Source of the DNA: Phycisphaerae bacterium
GTDB taxonomy: Bacteria > Planctomycetota > Phycisphaerae > Phycisphaerales > UBA1924
Length of the DNA stretch: 64,000 bases
Assembly (NCBI GenBank): GCA_030429705.1
Contig: JAUIES010000003.1
Location: 186,001 to 250,000 of the forward strand
Reading direction: 5' to 3'
The notes under the pieces are model-generated. The model saw only the letters and a list, made by a program, of their open reading frames with translations, had not been told where the DNA came from and did not search any database. The position numbers and the translations under genes were made by a program. How positions within the stretch are numbered: position 1 is the stretch's first letter; each line of letters opens with the position of its first letter. Of the stretch, positions 9,795-17,687 are shown piece by piece.

Positions 9795-9829
9795 AAAGCC
9801 CGCCGAACGCATGGTTCGGCGGGCTTTTT
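9795..9829. terminator. Bidirectional terminator between tRNA-Arg and MCP gene
   Basis: AGCCCGCCGAAC (9797-9808) pairs perfectly with GTTCGGCGGGCT (9814-9825) around a 5-base loop. TTTTT follows on the + strand, and a CTTTCTTTTT tract follows on the minus strand. It serves both the tRNA and the convergent MCP gene. Confidence 0.9.
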
Positions 9830-9848
9830 GCGTGGAATTGTCAGCTCA

Positions 9849-12089
9849 TCATTCCTTCAGTTTGAATCGATTGACGAGGTCCTGGAGCTCGGTTGCTCGA
9901 GCCGACATGCTCGAAGCCGCCGCGGCCGCTTGCTGAACACCTTGTGCTGTCTCTGAAGTGACGGCATCAATGGATTCAACGCTGTGTGCGATTTCTGCAC
10001 TTGCGGTGTCTTGCTGACTTGCCGCAGCAGCGATCGATCGAATCATGTCGGCCACCTGCTGTGAACTTTGGACGATCTTGCCGAGTGACTCACCGGCCGA
10101 CGCTGCAAGGCCCACGCCTTCGTCCACCTTCGTGCAGCCGAGTTCCATGCACTCGACTGCGTGTCCAGTTTCGTTCTGAATCGCGCGAATGGACTGGGCA
10201 ACCTCTTCGGTCGCCTTGGTTGTGCGTTCGGCGAGTTTGCGCACTTCATCGGCGACGACGGCGAAGCCGCGACCGTGTTCACCCGCGCGAGCGGCTTCAA
10301 TCGCAGCGTTCAGTGCGAGCAGGTTGGTCTGGTCGGCGATATCGTTGATCACCGCGATGACGGCTCCGATTTCTTCGCCCCGTTGACCGAGTTGCTTCAC
10401 CGCTGAGGCCGACTCGTTGACCTGGGCACTGATCGCGTTCATGCCTTCGACAGCCCCCCCGACGACGGTGCCGCCCTCTCGTGCCTGTTCGCCGGCTTCT
10501 TCTGCGATGGAGGCGGCCTGGGCGGCCTTGCTCGCAACCTCGGCAACTGATGCGGACATTTCTTCAATCGCAGCCGAAACACGCTGGGTCTGCGACTGCT
10601 GACTGCTCATGCCATGTGAGACCTCTTCGCTGCTCGCGGCCATCTGGATGGCAGCCGACGCAACTTCGTTCGAGGTCGCGGTCACCTGCGAAAGGAGTGA
10701 TGCCAGATCATCGGTCATCAGGTTGACCGAGTCGGCGAGGTCACCCAACTCATCCTGCCGATTGAGTTGCAGTCGCTCACGAAGATCGCCACCGGCGATG
10801 GCTTTCGTGGCTTCCACAATCTTGTGAACAGGACGAGTGATCGATGTTGCAAAGAGCAAACCGAGGATCGAGAGGACCGATCCAACAATCAGACCGGCGA
10901 TCATGATCTGAGACCGCAACGCATCGATCGGCGCGAGCACCTCGGCCATACTGACCTCCGCGCACAAACCCCAATCGAGGCCCTTCAGTTCAAGCGGCGT
11001 GTATGCGATCATGGCTGCTTCACCCGCCATGCCTTCGAACTGTCCGACGCCTGATTGACCCTGCTCGATGGCATGAATCGCGTCGTTCCGGACGGTGACA
11101 CTGAGAATGGTTGACTCATCGGCAAATCGGCTGTCCGTTCGCATCAAGCCGTCTGAACCGACAAGGTACATCTGCCCGGTTTCGCCGAGCCCCGGATCAC
11201 TTGACACGACCTCATTGATGGTGTCGATGGGCATTTGGAAAACGACGACCCCCACCTTCACGCCATCAAGAACAATCGGTGCTCCCGTAAAACTGGCCGG
11301 CGCGCCATAACTGGGTGTATAGGGCTCGAAGTCTTCAATGACCGTATCGGTCGAGTTCGATTTTTGGAGTGCTGCCCGGTAGACCGTTCCAAAGTTCGAA
11401 TCCTTGTACGGGCCGTTCAAAAAATTCGTGGCGTAATCTGTTTCCTTGAAGACCGAGTACACAAGGTTTCCTTCAAGATCAAAAAGGAAGATGTCGTAGT
11501 ATCCGAATGACTCGAGAAACTGGCGAACAACCGGGTGGTACTTCTCATGAAATTCGTTGTAACTCGCCTCGACGCCCGAGCGATCCAGATCGACCTTCGA
11601 TCCGGTCGGATTCGGATTGTCAGAGATATACATGTATTGTGCGATGCGAGCCGCGGGAGACTGCGGCATGTAGGCATCGGCGCCCTTCCAATCGATGCCG
11701 CTCGCTTCGAGACGCGGTCGATACTCATTGTTGAAAAACGCTTTCAATGACTGCTCGACCTTCGAACCAGGTCCGGTCTCAAGTCCAACCTCTTGAGGCA
11801 GATTATGAAACTGCTCGGTGAATGCGACGGTTGCTTCACCGATCATTCGGTTGTTAGCAAAGTTCGCGATTTGTCGATCGATCGTGTCAAAGTAGCGTTC
11901 GACGCCATTCTTTCGCGCGTCACGAAGCCCGGTGAGCGTCATGTCCTCAGCCTCGAGCATCGCCAGTTTGGACTGACGAACAGCCAAGAACCCGACTGCG
12001 ACGGATGCCGCAACACTGATGCCCAATGCGAGCAGCGTGAGTCGATGTGATAGTTTCAGCTTCTTCAACGGACCAAATGCAAAATTCAT
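9849..12089 (-). CDS. Methyl-accepting chemotaxis protein with dCache-like sensor
   Basis: A 746-residue chemoreceptor. It has TM1 near residues 17-40, then a periplasmic region of about 350 residues. That region contains [50 protein letters not shown] and [14 protein letters not shown], as in double-Cache ligand-binding domains. TM2 (about [20 protein letters not shown]), a HAMP domain and a signalling domain with [20 protein letters not shown] follow. Cache domains usually bind amino acids or organic acids; the ligand cannot be read here. The start at 12089 (MNFAFG) has GGAGAG upstream. The signalling domain resembles that of the 676-2460 receptor, but the sensor is unrelated. Confidence 0.9.
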   Translation of the reverse strand: MNFAFGPLKKLKLSHRLTLLALGISVAASVAVGFLAVRQSKLAMLEAEDMTLTGLRDARKNGVERYFDTIDRQIANFANNRMIGEATVAFTEQFHNLPQEVGLETGPGSKVEQSLKAFFNNEYRPRLEASGIDWKGADAYMPQSPAARIAQYMYISDNPNPTGSKVDLDRSGVEASYNEFHEKYHPVVRQFLESFGYYDIFLFDLEGNLVYSVFKETDYATNFLNGPYKDSNFGTVYRAALQKSNSTDTVIEDFEPYTPSYGAPASFTGAPIVLDGVKVGVVVFQMPIDTINEVVSSDPGLGETGQMYLVGSDGLMRTDSRFADESTILSVTVRNDAIHAIEQGQSGVGQFEGMAGEAAMIAYTPLELKGLDWGLCAEVSMAEVLAPIDALRSQIMIAGLIVGSVLSILGLLFATSITRPVHKIVEATKAIAGGDLRERLQLNRQDELGDLADSVNLMTDDLASLLSQVTATSNEVASAAIQMAASSEEVSHGMSSQQSQTQRVSAAIEEMSASVAEVASKAAQAASIAEEAGEQAREGGTVVGGAVEGMNAISAQVNESASAVKQLGQRGEEIGAVIAVINDIADQTNLLALNAAIEAARAGEHGRGFAVVADEVRKLAERTTKATEEVAQSIRAIQNETGHAVECMELGCTKVDEGVGLAASAGESLGKIVQSSQQVADMIRSIAAAASQQDTASAEIAHSVESIDAVTSETAQGVQQAAAAASSMSARATELQDLVNRFKLKE

Positions 12090-12149
12090 GGGATCTCTCC
12101 AACAACTCAAAACGAGGTGCTAAATCAGGTCAACTGCCTGGTGAATGGT

Positions 12150-13028
12150 TCAATATGCAAACGAAAATCCGGTGGAGAAAATGACTTCGGCATCCGATCC
12201 GCCGTTAATCGTCTCAAGGTTGTCTCCAAGGAACAGGCCGTGCACGCCAACCGTGAACGACCACACGCCAACATCGCTGGGTACGGGCAGATCGATCGAC
12301 GCTTCGGCCCCGATATCGAAGTATCCGAAGGTGTCGTCATTGCCCGTCGCGTCCTCGTAGTAATCATCGAGACTCAAGCCAACGGTCACAGGGAATGAGA
12401 ATGTCACACTCTCAAGAGGCCCGGATTCTGGTGAGAATCCCGGTGCGATACCCAGTTCGAGGTACACACCGGTCATGCCTCCATCGGCAGCGTCCGAGCC
12501 GGTCTCAATGGCGATCGTCGCGCTGGGCGAAAGTGCCCATTTGCCGAGGTGCTCGCTGTCATCAAACGCGAAGGTCAGATCGAACTCGTTGACAGTTGAG
12601 AACGCGCCATTCGGGCTTGCATACGCGATGTAGTACACGCCAAATGACCAGTTGCCGCGATCGAGTGCCAGGCCTGCATACCAATCTGATTCGTACCACT
12701 CCTTGACAAAGTGGTCACCCGTCGATGCGCCGGTGGCTTCATCGTGGAAACTATTCCAACTGCCTGCGACGACGGAAAGTGCAATCTCTTCGTTCGTGAG
12801 AAGATCGAATGACCCTTCGATCCAGGGCTGCACGATCAGGCCGCTGTCCTCTTGCAAGATTCCTCGGAAGAAATACTGCGTTGTGAAGTCCACCCCGCCG
12901 CTGAAGTGCAAACGACCCGAGTTCGGTTCCGACTGGTCGACGATGATCTCGTCCTGAGCGGCCAATGCGGGCAAAACACACAAGCCGAAAGAAAGTAATG
13001 CAAAATGACTGATTGAGGTTCTATTCAT
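12150..13028 (-). CDS. Outer-membrane beta-barrel protein (TorF-type/porin-like)
   Basis: A 292-residue exported protein. The signal peptide MNRTSISHFALLSFGLCVLP ends near ALAAQ. The mature part has alternating amphipathic strands rich in aromatic residues (VDFTTQYFFRGILQEDSGLI, SFGVYYIAYASPNG, LYLELGIAPGFSP-like segments) and ends in FSTGFSFAY, a C-terminal aromatic as needed for Bam-assisted insertion. TTQYFFRGI resembles the 'TorF/Gcw_chp' putative porin families. Function is unknown; a porin or barrel scaffold is likely. It lies upstream of, and in the same direction as, the dCache MCP, with 60 bases between them. Confidence 0.75.
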   Translation of the reverse strand: MNRTSISHFALLSFGLCVLPALAAQDEIIVDQSEPNSGRLHFSGGVDFTTQYFFRGILQEDSGLIVQPWIEGSFDLLTNEEIALSVVAGSWNSFHDEATGASTGDHFVKEWYESDWYAGLALDRGNWSFGVYYIAYASPNGAFSTVNEFDLTFAFDDSEHLGKWALSPSATIAIETGSDAADGGMTGVYLELGIAPGFSPESGPLESVTFSFPVTVGLSLDDYYEDATGNDDTFGYFDIGAEASIDLPVPSDVGVWSFTVGVHGLFLGDNLETINGGSDAEVIFSTGFSFAY

Positions 13029-13263
13029 GACCCAAGACTCCGATTACGCTGAGACAAGTCGCTCGGGAAACGCAAGTCAATCGCATTACCGGCCGAGTCT
13101 CAAACAGTTGGCTCGGCATGAATACACGATCGCTAAAGAACTTTTGGAAAGCGAATCAGGGATAAGTTTCGCTGATCGCTCCAGTCGTTTTGACATACGG
13201 CCTCAGATCCATGGCAATTCGTCGGAGTGGGGCAACGCGTATGGGTTGTCGATGTCAGCCTGA
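13027..13263 (+). CDS. Short ORF with an SmpB-like N-terminal fragment (doubtful gene)
   Basis: A 78-codon frame opening with ATG at 13027, with GAGG about 12 bases upstream. Residues 28-34 read ARHEYTI, the same heptapeptide as in SmpB encoded 270 bases later, and the DNA under it (13110-13130) is identical over 21 bases and in the same frame. The remainder resembles SmpB only faintly. It may be a decayed partial duplication of smpB or a small real gene. Its ATG overlaps the ATG of the divergent barrel gene. Confidence 0.25.
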   Translation: MTQDSDYAETSRSGNASQSHYRPSLKQLARHEYTIAKELLESESGISFADRSSRFDIRPQIHGNSSEWGNAYGLSMSA

Positions 13264-13405
13264 CCTCTCATAAGGAATGTCGCCTGCTCGACTGACAGGG
13301 CGTAAAGTGTCCTTGAGAGGCGACAATGGCCAAAAAGAAAAAAATCAACCCTGCCCACGCAGAACCAACGATCGAGAATCGTCGGGCTCGGCATGAATAC
13401 ACGAT
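13110..13405 (+). repeat. 21-bp direct repeat, copies at 13110-13130 and 13385-13405
   Basis: GGCTCGGCATGAATACACGA plus one further T occurs exactly in both places, 275 bases apart. The second copy lies in smpB and the first in the short ORF upstream. Both copies encode ARHEYTI in frame. Confidence 0.8.
13264..13320 (+). promoter_or_regulatory. Structured smpB leader hiding the ribosome binding site
   Basis: CCTCTCA (13264-13270) pairs with TGAGAGG (13314-13320), and AGGA (13273-13276) pairs with TCCT (13310-13313). This makes 11 pairs with a two-base bulge. An inner hairpin, CGCCTG (13281-13286) with CAGGGCG (13296-13302), can form inside. The outer stem contains GAGAGG, the ribosome binding site 5 bases before the smpB ATG. 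Confidence 0.45.
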
Positions 13406-13814
13406 TGTTGACACACTTGAAGTGGGGGTTGTTTTAGCAGGCTCGGAGGTCAAGTCAGTACGCGCGGGGCAAGTCTCGCTGAACGAAGGATTCGTCCTTG
13501 CTTCGACGGAGCCTCGCCATGCGATGACGCTGCACCAGACCAGTATTGGTGAATATGGTCCCGCCGGAGGCAGGCAGCACAAGCTTGATCGTGTTCGGTT
13601 CTTGCTCGCGCACAAACGAGAAATTGTGAAGTTGGCCAAGGAGTTGGATCAGAAGGGTGTCACGATCGTGCCTTTGAAGTTGTATTTCAAAGACGGTCGG
13701 GCCAAGATCTTGCTCGGCGTGGGTGTTGGTCGAGCGGCCCATGATAAACGACGAGCGATCGCCGATCGTGAACACAAACGCGAACTTCGGCGGTTGATGT
13801 CGAAGCGGTATTAG
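13326..13814 (+). CDS. smpB: SsrA-binding protein SmpB
   Basis: A 162-residue RNA-binding partner of tmRNA in trans-translation, which rescues stalled ribosomes. Family landmarks are present: NRRARHEYTIVDTLEVGVVL, AGSEVKSVRAGQVSLNEGFV, HKREIVKLAKELDQKGVTIV, PLKLYFKDGRAKILLGVGVG and the basic tail KRRAIADREHKRELRRLMSK, which inserts into the empty mRNA channel. Length is usual. GAGAGG precedes the ATG and may be hidden in a leader stem. No ssrA gene was recognised in the window. Confidence 0.97.
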   Translation: MAKKKKINPAHAEPTIENRRARHEYTIVDTLEVGVVLAGSEVKSVRAGQVSLNEGFVLASTEPRHAMTLHQTSIGEYGPAGGRQHKLDRVRFLLAHKREIVKLAKELDQKGVTIVPLKLYFKDGRAKILLGVGVGRAAHDKRRAIADREHKRELRRLMSKRY

Positions 13815-14340
13815 GTCAATAACCCTATGCCATTCAATTCGATTCCTGTTGTCACAGATTGTCGAATGCAGATGTCATGTTGAGCGTGTGACAGGGCAGA
13901 TACCCGCCGAATGGCGATTATCTTGCCCAATTTGGGGGGGGTTTGCGCTCGTTTTGTGGATATCCTGGCAATTCCTTGTGACAACACCATCAAAAACAAG
14001 AAAGGCAACGCGGATTGGTCGATTGAACAAGCGGACGGAGTTCGGGCCAAGGAAGGCCAATCGCAAGGAACCGCGTGAACTTCGGGTTGTGTTGTGCCGG
14101 AGGTCATGGATCGACTCTCTCTCTTTCTCTCTCCTCGGTGCCGTTCGGTTCGAAATGAGCCGACCGGCCCTTCCAATCCGCCTTTCGTTCTGACGAGGCA
14201 TTGGACCTCTCTCTGCATCTGAATCTTCCTACGCTTGGAATGACACGGTCCTGTCAGCCGTTGTGCTGATCGAGCGGTGTCGGTCGTGAACGGGTCGGTC
14301 GAATCCGCCCCATACCCGACGACGCAGAGGAGATACAGGC
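13815..14340. other. 526-base stretch between smpB and the T6SS locus, no gene seen
   Basis: No convincing coding frame was found. A minus-strand frame covering most of it has an irregular, Ser/Arg/Thr-rich composition and no homology I recognise. The stretch contains a run of eight G (13934-13941) and a pyrimidine tract of CT repeats near 14110-14135. It must hold the promoter for the lipoprotein operon starting at 14341, but no clear sigma-70 or sigma-54 boxes could be assigned. Confidence 0.5.
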
Positions 14341-14955
14341 ATGACTCGTCAATTTGGAACAATTCTGGTCGGGATGCTGCTGGTGGCTCAGGGGTGTCAG
14401 ACGCAGCCGCCCTATGGCAACCGCGCTGGGCGTGTGGAAGTCAGCGATGCGACCCCGCCCGAGGCTGCCGATTCGAGGCCGATGGTCAGTGACTTCATCT
14501 CGTTCAGCGATCAACTCGCTCAGCGCTTGATGCAGGATCTTGAATACACCGACCAACTCGCGCCGGCGTATTCAGATCGAACCACGATCCTGTACGGCGA
14601 CATCAAAAACGAAACCGGCATGGTTAGCACAAACGACTTTGAGGTCGTCCGCGAGCGCATGAAGAACCGACTCAAGCAAAGCCGCACATTCAATCAGAAG
14701 TTTCGTTTTTTGACCAGTCGACAACGCCTTGAAGAACTGCAGCGAACCGAACTCGGCGATGATCTCTTCAAGACCGACAGCGCGGGTCGGGTTCAGAATC
14801 CGCGGATCCATCCCGAAGACACGCTGCTCCTCAATGGCACGATATATCGCATTGGTCGGGGGGGCACGAGTTACTACCTCATGACCTTTGAACTCGTGCG
14901 GTTCAGCGATGGCGAAATCGTGTGGGTCAACGACTACGAGATCAAACGGTGGTAA
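14341..14955 (+). CDS. LpoB-like lipoprotein (peptidoglycan synthase activator family)
   Basis: A 204-residue lipoprotein. The signal peptide MTRQFGTILVGMLLVAQGC has its likely lipidated Cys at residue 19, followed by a Pro-rich linker. The LpoB-type domain reads TTILYGDIKNETGMVSTNDF, FEVVRERMKNRLKQSRTFNQ and LLNGTIYRIGRGGTSYYLMT, ending FELVRFSDGEIVWVNDYEIK. In enterobacteria, LpoB sits in the outer membrane and stimulates the synthase PBP1b. It is the first gene of a lipoprotein operon with AGAGGAG before the ATG, and it leads directly into the T6SS locus. Which synthase it would serve here is unknown. Confidence 0.75.
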   Translation: MTRQFGTILVGMLLVAQGCQTQPPYGNRAGRVEVSDATPPEAADSRPMVSDFISFSDQLAQRLMQDLEYTDQLAPAYSDRTTILYGDIKNETGMVSTNDFEVVRERMKNRLKQSRTFNQKFRFLTSRQRLEELQRTELGDDLFKTDSAGRVQNPRIHPEDTLLLNGTIYRIGRGGTSYYLMTFELVRFSDGEIVWVNDYEIKRW

Positions 14956-14957
14956 AC

Positions 14958-15515
14958 ATGCGCCTTGGTTGGTTGCTGGGGATAATGGTCTCGGCATTGC
15001 TCGCAGGGTGCGTTACGAATCAACCTCGATCAACTCGGCTGACGAATGTCGACTTCGAAGACCTGGCTGCGACCATCGCGCGACAGTTGCGCGCAAGTGA
15101 TGTGATCAACGAGCGATCGCCGGCGGATGAAATCTGGACGATTGCGATGGCTCGTGTTGAAAATCTCTCGGGCGATTTCATTCCTGAGAGTGAGCAATGG
15201 TGGCTCATGGAGCGCGTTCGTTCGTCCCTGCCCATTCGGACGCTCAGCGAAGAGCATGCGTTGCGACTGGTGATTCCCGTCGAGCGGTTGACTCGACTGC
15301 GCGGAAGGTCACCCGAACTCGAGCAGGCGGGGTTTGATCGCACACCGACGCATCGGATGGATGCCACCATCCGTTCGATTGCACGCGTTGGGGATTCCGG
15401 GCGAACGGACTTTTACAGCACCGAGTTTTCTTTGATCGATCTGTCAGACGGCGAGGTCAAATGGTCAGGAGCCGGTGAGATCAAGCGGGTTGCCTTCGGA
15501 CGAAGTTGGGATTGA
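14958..15515 (+). CDS. Second LpoB-like lipoprotein
   Basis: A 185-residue lipoprotein that starts two bases after the previous stop codon. The signal MRLGWLLGIMVSALLAGC has a classic LLAGC lipobox. The domain follows the LpoB pattern: FEDLAATIARQLRASDVINE, WTIAMARVENLSGDFIPESE, MDATIRSIARVGDSGRTDFY and FSLIDLSDGEVKWSGAGEIK. It is a diverged paralogue of the gene upstream. The start at 14958 is chosen because the signal peptide begins there; an earlier in-frame codon lies inside the upstream gene. Confidence 0.75.
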   Translation: MRLGWLLGIMVSALLAGCVTNQPRSTRLTNVDFEDLAATIARQLRASDVINERSPADEIWTIAMARVENLSGDFIPESEQWWLMERVRSSLPIRTLSEEHALRLVIPVERLTRLRGRSPELEQAGFDRTPTHRMDATIRSIARVGDSGRTDFYSTEFSLIDLSDGEVKWSGAGEIKRVAFGRSWD

Positions 15516-15540
15516 TCCAATCTTCGAGTCAGCAGTTGCT

Positions 15541-17160
15541 ATGAAGATTCAACGAACATATTGCTTGCTCTTCACCTTCATGGCTGCGGTCTCGCTGTCT
15601 GCATGCAAGTCACGCTCGTTTGAATCGATCATGCACCCGACTGATGCAGGGCAACTCGGGCGAGCGCGAAGTGTTGTTCTCGCTGAACAGGTCCGCCCGA
15701 TCGATCAGCCGTTGCGAGAGGCGACGCTTGCGATATTGACACTTGTGGATGGCTTGCCCGAGCACGCTGAGATTCCGATGCAGCGGGTGTATGAAACGCT
15801 GCGGACGCGCGGGTTGAACGCCAACAAGCAGGCGGCTGCAGCCGTGATCAATGAAGACAAAAAGACTTGGAAAGGTGAGCCCTACGAACAGGCATTGCTG
15901 TATCTGTATGTCGCCATGCAACAGGGGATGTCAGGTGAGTGGGGCAACGCGCGTGCTGCAAGTGTGGCGGCGCTCGAGTTGCTCGACGAATACGACCGGT
16001 ACCAGGAGGTCTCCAGAAATTTACCACCCACGACGCACGGTCATGTGGTGTCACAATCAGACCTTGCGCTCGCGCACTTGATCGCGAGCATTGCGAATCG
16101 GGCCATCGGTCGACACGACGAGGCAGATGATCATCTCGAACGGGTCGAACAGATTCGGCCGCACCTGCAGCCGGTAACGGACCAATTGCAGCAGGGCGCA
16201 TTCGATACGGTGCTCATCGTCGAAATGGGCGCCGGGCCTGTCGTGAGGCGGGCGGGCGAGGACGGCGCAATCGAGGATCTTGTGACCCGATGGCCGAGTG
16301 ACGATCGCCTGTTGGTTGTCAGCGACAACGACGGCGTGGTGCGTTCGGTGCCGCGTGCGTTGGATGTGAACGCCTTTGCGAACCTGTATCAATGGCACGG
16401 TCTGGCGGGTCTGCGACGCGGCAAATCCAATGTCGGATCGATGATGACAGTCGGGGGGGCTGCCCTGTTGACGGCGGACGACGATGAGGCACGCTGGGTC
16501 GGGCTCGGACTCCTGCTCGGCGGGCTACTTGCCAAAGCGGGCGCCCACGCTGATGACCGGTCACTGACGGTTTTGCCCCAGCGTTACTTCGTGGTGCCGT
16601 TGCAGTCGAGTGCGTTGTCAGGACCGTTGGAACTTCGGCTCGGCACTGGCGGCAGGGGCGCTTCGTTCGTCGTGCCCGCCCTCGCGTCGACTGCGGAAAC
16701 GCCACGGCTGATCGTGGTCCGCGTCCCGACGCAAGAGCCGGTCACAAGTGGGCTTACGGGTGAAGTTCTCTACAGCAACGACGCTTCGCAGCAACGATCG
16801 CCTGGAGATGACCTCCCATATATCCTCGGCGGGACCTGCGTGATGGCGCCAACGCATGAGGCATTGCGCAAGTATCAGTCAGCCGGCAATTTGCTCGATC
16901 TGACGACAGCGGACTTGCGCGAGTTGTATCGGCAGGAGGGCATCGTGCTGCCCGAAGACGAGCGGCCGGGTGTCCCGCCGGGTGCGCATGTGCTCGAGGG
17001 CGGGCGGTCGCTGGCGGCCCCTGTTGCTGGCTCGCTGGGATTCGTCCGACTGTTTTGCTCGCGACATCCGCCGTACCGCCCGCGGTCGGAGGTTGTCGCT
17101 CGTCTGGCACATGAGATCGGTTCCTTGCGAACCCGAACCACGATGGAGATTGAACAATGA
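15541..17160 (+). CDS. COG3014-type tetratricopeptide-like lipoprotein
   Basis: A 539-residue lipoprotein. The signal MKIQRTYCLLFTFMAAVSLSAC is followed by a helical repeat region (YEQALLYLYVAMQQGMSGEW, ARAASVAALELLDEYDRYQE, IANRAIGRHDEADDHLERVE). A beta-rich C-terminal half starts at about residue 215 with FDTVLIVEMGAGPVVRRAGE and contains a Gly/Leu-rich stretch VGLGLLLGGLLAKAGAHADD. Layout and neighbours match the COG3014 family, which in proteobacteria lies beside LpoB and YcfL genes. Molecular function is unknown. Its stop overlaps the next start (ATGA at 17157-17160), indicating coupled translation. Confidence 0.65.
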   Translation: MKIQRTYCLLFTFMAAVSLSACKSRSFESIMHPTDAGQLGRARSVVLAEQVRPIDQPLREATLAILTLVDGLPEHAEIPMQRVYETLRTRGLNANKQAAAAVINEDKKTWKGEPYEQALLYLYVAMQQGMSGEWGNARAASVAALELLDEYDRYQEVSRNLPPTTHGHVVSQSDLALAHLIASIANRAIGRHDEADDHLERVEQIRPHLQPVTDQLQQGAFDTVLIVEMGAGPVVRRAGEDGAIEDLVTRWPSDDRLLVVSDNDGVVRSVPRALDVNAFANLYQWHGLAGLRRGKSNVGSMMTVGGAALLTADDDEARWVGLGLLLGGLLAKAGAHADDRSLTVLPQRYFVVPLQSSALSGPLELRLGTGGRGASFVVPALASTAETPRLIVVRVPTQEPVTSGLTGEVLYSNDASQQRSPGDDLPYILGGTCVMAPTHEALRKYQSAGNLLDLTTADLRELYRQEGIVLPEDERPGVPPGAHVLEGGRSLAAPVAGSLGFVRLFCSRHPPYRPRSEVVARLAHEIGSLRTRTTMEIEQ

Positions 17161-17591
17161 ACAAGGGAAACCAGGTCCGAACTGGTCTGATTGCTGGCTG
17201 TGTCGTCGTTGCGATGGGTCTTTCAGGTTGTGCGCAGCGCCGGTATGACCCGCCGCCCTCAGTGGTCCATGATCAGGTGGAATATCCACAAGTTGTGGTA
17301 TCGCCTGATCTAGCGGGTTGGTTGGCTGCCGACCGACCGGTGGTCGGGTTCGGCGAGACCGGTGACGGGCCACTCCGTGTGACGGTTCCTGTGGGCACTC
17401 TTGTTGCCAGGGGCGAGACGATTCGTGTGCAATACAAGTTCACCTTTCTGGATCAGACCGGTCGTCCCTTATCTCCTGATGGGGATTGGCATTATGTACG
17501 CATGCCTGCGAACACCAAACGGTTCTTCGAGGGCAATGCGCTTGACCAACGGGCGACAGATTGGCAACTCGAGATTCGGACGGCGCGCTAG
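17157..17591 (+). CDS. YcfL-like (DUF1425) lipoprotein
   Basis: A 144-residue lipoprotein. The signal MNKGNQVRTGLIAGCVVVAM ends in GLSGC. The mature beta-sandwich carries LRVTVPVGTLVARGETIRVQ, YKFTFLDQTGRPLSPDGDWH and FEGNALDQRATDWQLEIRTA, matching the YcfL/DUF1425 pattern. YcfL genes sit beside lpoB in enterobacteria and with COG3014 in vibrios. The role is not established. It is coupled to the previous gene by an ATGA overlap and ends the compact lipoprotein run. Confidence 0.65.
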   Translation: MNKGNQVRTGLIAGCVVVAMGLSGCAQRRYDPPPSVVHDQVEYPQVVVSPDLAGWLAADRPVVGFGETGDGPLRVTVPVGTLVARGETIRVQYKFTFLDQTGRPLSPDGDWHYVRMPANTKRFFEGNALDQRATDWQLEIRTAR

Positions 17592-17687
17592 GTCTTTTTG
17601 ACAGCGGCGTGAAAGGTCGTAGACTCGATCGCTTTGACAAGCATGGGACGCGACACCACACGGGTGTTCGCCCTCAAGGTTGGGGTG

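Noticed and set aside
9692-13405. Integration site of a mobile island at tRNA-Arg
   Set aside because: No repeat of the tRNA 3' end, integrase or transposase was found downstream. The 21-bp repeat at smpB is coding and explained otherwise.
13811-14362. 183-codon minus-strand frame between smpB and the T6SS locus
   Set aside because: Irregular composition, no ribosome binding site or known motif. It would run across the region expected to hold the T6SS promoter.
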